Source of the DNA: JANRKT01 sp033763355
Lineage (GTDB): Bacteria > Bacteroidota > Bacteroidia > Chitinophagales > Chitinophagaceae
Direction: 5' to 3'
Assembly (NCBI GenBank): GCA_033763355.1
Contig: JANRKT010000070.1
Location: 1 to 64,000 of the forward strand
DNA length: 64,000 bases
The notes under the pieces are model-generated. The model searched no databases, was not told the origin of the DNA, and was given only the letters and a program-made list of their open reading frames with translations. This document shows positions 63,076 to 64,000 of this stretch, piece by piece. Position 1 is the first letter of the stretch. The number at the start of each line of letters is the position of its first letter. The translations under genes and the position numbers were made by a program.

Positions 63076-63927
63076 TCACTGTTTCCTAAGGTTGGGATAA
63101 CGGCTCACCACTTCAAGCCCAAGGTCTCTTTCTTTGATTTTCCTGATAAAATAGTGTAATTCAGCAGAGTCAGCAGCATCTTCATAAACCTGGTCATGTG
63201 CAAGCAGTACAAGGTGATAAGGTGTTTTGGTTTTACCTTTTGCAAAAGCACTGTCCATCTGATTGAGCAAAGAATCAGCATTGTTTTTCAGTGAAAGGTT
63301 CTTGCCGTCATAATGCCATTCCAGGTCCCATCCCATTACATTAAAGCCTGCCTGAAAAACGGAATCTGCTGCAACAGCGCTCTTCTTAATATCAGTAGCG
63401 TTTAAAGAGTCTGTCCGCCATATGTTTCTGCCGGGGGTTCTTACAATGTTATGCTGTAATTGAAGGCTGTCCCTGCACTTTTCAAAATCCTTCACCACCG
63501 AATCTGCATATTCATAAAATTTTGAAAATTGGTTATGCCATGCATGTGTATAGCTGTGATTGCATAATTCGGCCAGTTCGCATTGTTCCAGGCTGTCCAT
63601 TGCAGCCTGCTGCATGGCTGAGGCATCAGCATGTTCGCCAATTAAAAAGAAGGTGGCCGGTACCTGTTCCTGCCGAATGATATGCAGCACATTCATGGTG
63701 CTTTTATTTGGGCCATCATCAAATGTCAGGTAAACTTTCTTCTTTTTCTTTTTGGGAGGGGGCTTTTCAGCAACAATTGCGGGGTCTTTGGTTTCTTCAA
63801 CCGTTGGTTGAAATGTAAATGACTTGCCCTTCTCAGGTTTTATGCAGGCAGTAAGGGCAATGGCCATTAAAAACGACCGGAGTAAAACGGAAGCGGCCCG
63901 CTCAGCTTCCTCATCCTCTGTTTCCAT
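63076..63927 (-). CDS. Polysaccharide deacetylase lipoprotein
   Basis: The protein is of the NodB/CE4 polysaccharide deacetylase family: YLTFDDGPNKSTMNVL near 71-86 carries the metal and catalytic Asp pair, CNHSYTHAWHN near 125-135 the HxxxH-like metal histidines, and RTPGRN near 170 the conserved Arg. It probably removes acetyl groups from peptidoglycan or chitin-like polymer. The N-terminus has a hydrophobic stretch ending in lipobox ALTAC near 28, but the segment before it is acidic (METEDEEAERA), unusual for a signal peptide. A Lys-rich linker precedes the enzyme domain. The 73 bases after its start are the last of the window. Confidence 0.85.
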   Translation of the reverse strand: METEDEEAERAASVLLRSFLMAIALTACIKPEKGKSFTFQPTVEETKDPAIVAEKPPPKKKKKKVYLTFDDGPNKSTMNVLHIIRQEQVPATFFLIGEHADASAMQQAAMDSLEQCELAELCNHSYTHAWHNQFSKFYEYADSVVKDFEKCRDSLQLQHNIVRTPGRNIWRTDSLNATDIKKSAVAADSVFQAGFNVMGWDLEWHYDGKNLSLKNNADSLLNQMDSAFAKGKTKTPYHLVLLAHDQVYEDAADSAELHYFIRKIKERDLGLEVVSRYPNLRKQ

Positions 63928-64000
63928 AAATAAAAGGGGAAATTTTTAGTATTGTAAATGTATAATTACAGCAGGGCCTTTTACAAGAATGGCATGGTTA

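Overview
The window reads as chromosomal DNA of a Bacteroidota bacterium, most likely from the Chitinophagaceae side of the phylum. SusC/SusD and SusE/SusF outer-membrane proteins, C-terminal type IX secretion (T9SS) sorting domains, promoters of the Bacteroidota form (TTG or TTTG, about 19 bases, TAnnTTTG), almost no Shine-Dalgarno sites and a split methionine synthase all agree with this. The genus cannot be fixed from the sequence alone. I see no phage, insertion sequence, CRISPR array or rRNA.

Layout. 1-5 kb: the end of a starch-type glycan locus, with two SusE/SusF-like surface proteins and a T9SS-exported GH13 alpha-amylase. 5-22.5 kb: three regulators (Nudix-like, LacI, AraC), then an MFS sugar transporter, a cytoplasmic GH37 trehalase, a SusC/SusD pair, and two very large FG-GAP/VCBS lipoproteins in tandem. 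The 432-base control region before susC carries a PurR/LacI-like operator, a 15-bp inverted repeat and a candidate promoter. Glycan is probably bound and imported by SusCD, moved inward by the MFS protein and cut by trehalase, but the substrate of this SusCD pair is inferred only from its neighbours.

22.5-45 kb is mostly housekeeping: rplM-rpsI-rpsB-tsf, a glycine-rich T9SS cargo protein, pyrH, pdxH, a tiny bTHX ribosomal protein gene, hup, xth, a two-gene metH with a long structured leader, recR, an Ig-like lipoprotein, a UvrD-type helicase fused to a RecB-type nuclease, tRNA-Arg(CCT) and a long-chain acyl-CoA ligase. 45-51 kb holds TPR and 2TM proteins, a DUF1015 protein with serC, an S1/P1-nuclease-like zinc hydrolase and a DUF502 membrane protein.

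51-58 kb is a TetR-controlled tripartite RND efflux operon (TetR, TolC, membrane fusion lipoprotein, RND pump) with a perfect palindrome over its promoter. 59-62 kb is an arsenic operon (arsR, arsM, sigZ-like sigma factor, arsN2, arsC) without an efflux pump. A Bax-inhibitor-1 protein and a polysaccharide deacetylase lipoprotein, both on the minus strand, close the window.

The least explained parts are non-coding. The metH leader holds a 22-codon cysteine-rich upstream ORF that runs through one arm of a GC-rich hairpin. Two stretches look like free-standing structured RNAs with their own promoter and terminator: one convergent with arsC, one between the helicase and a TPR gene.
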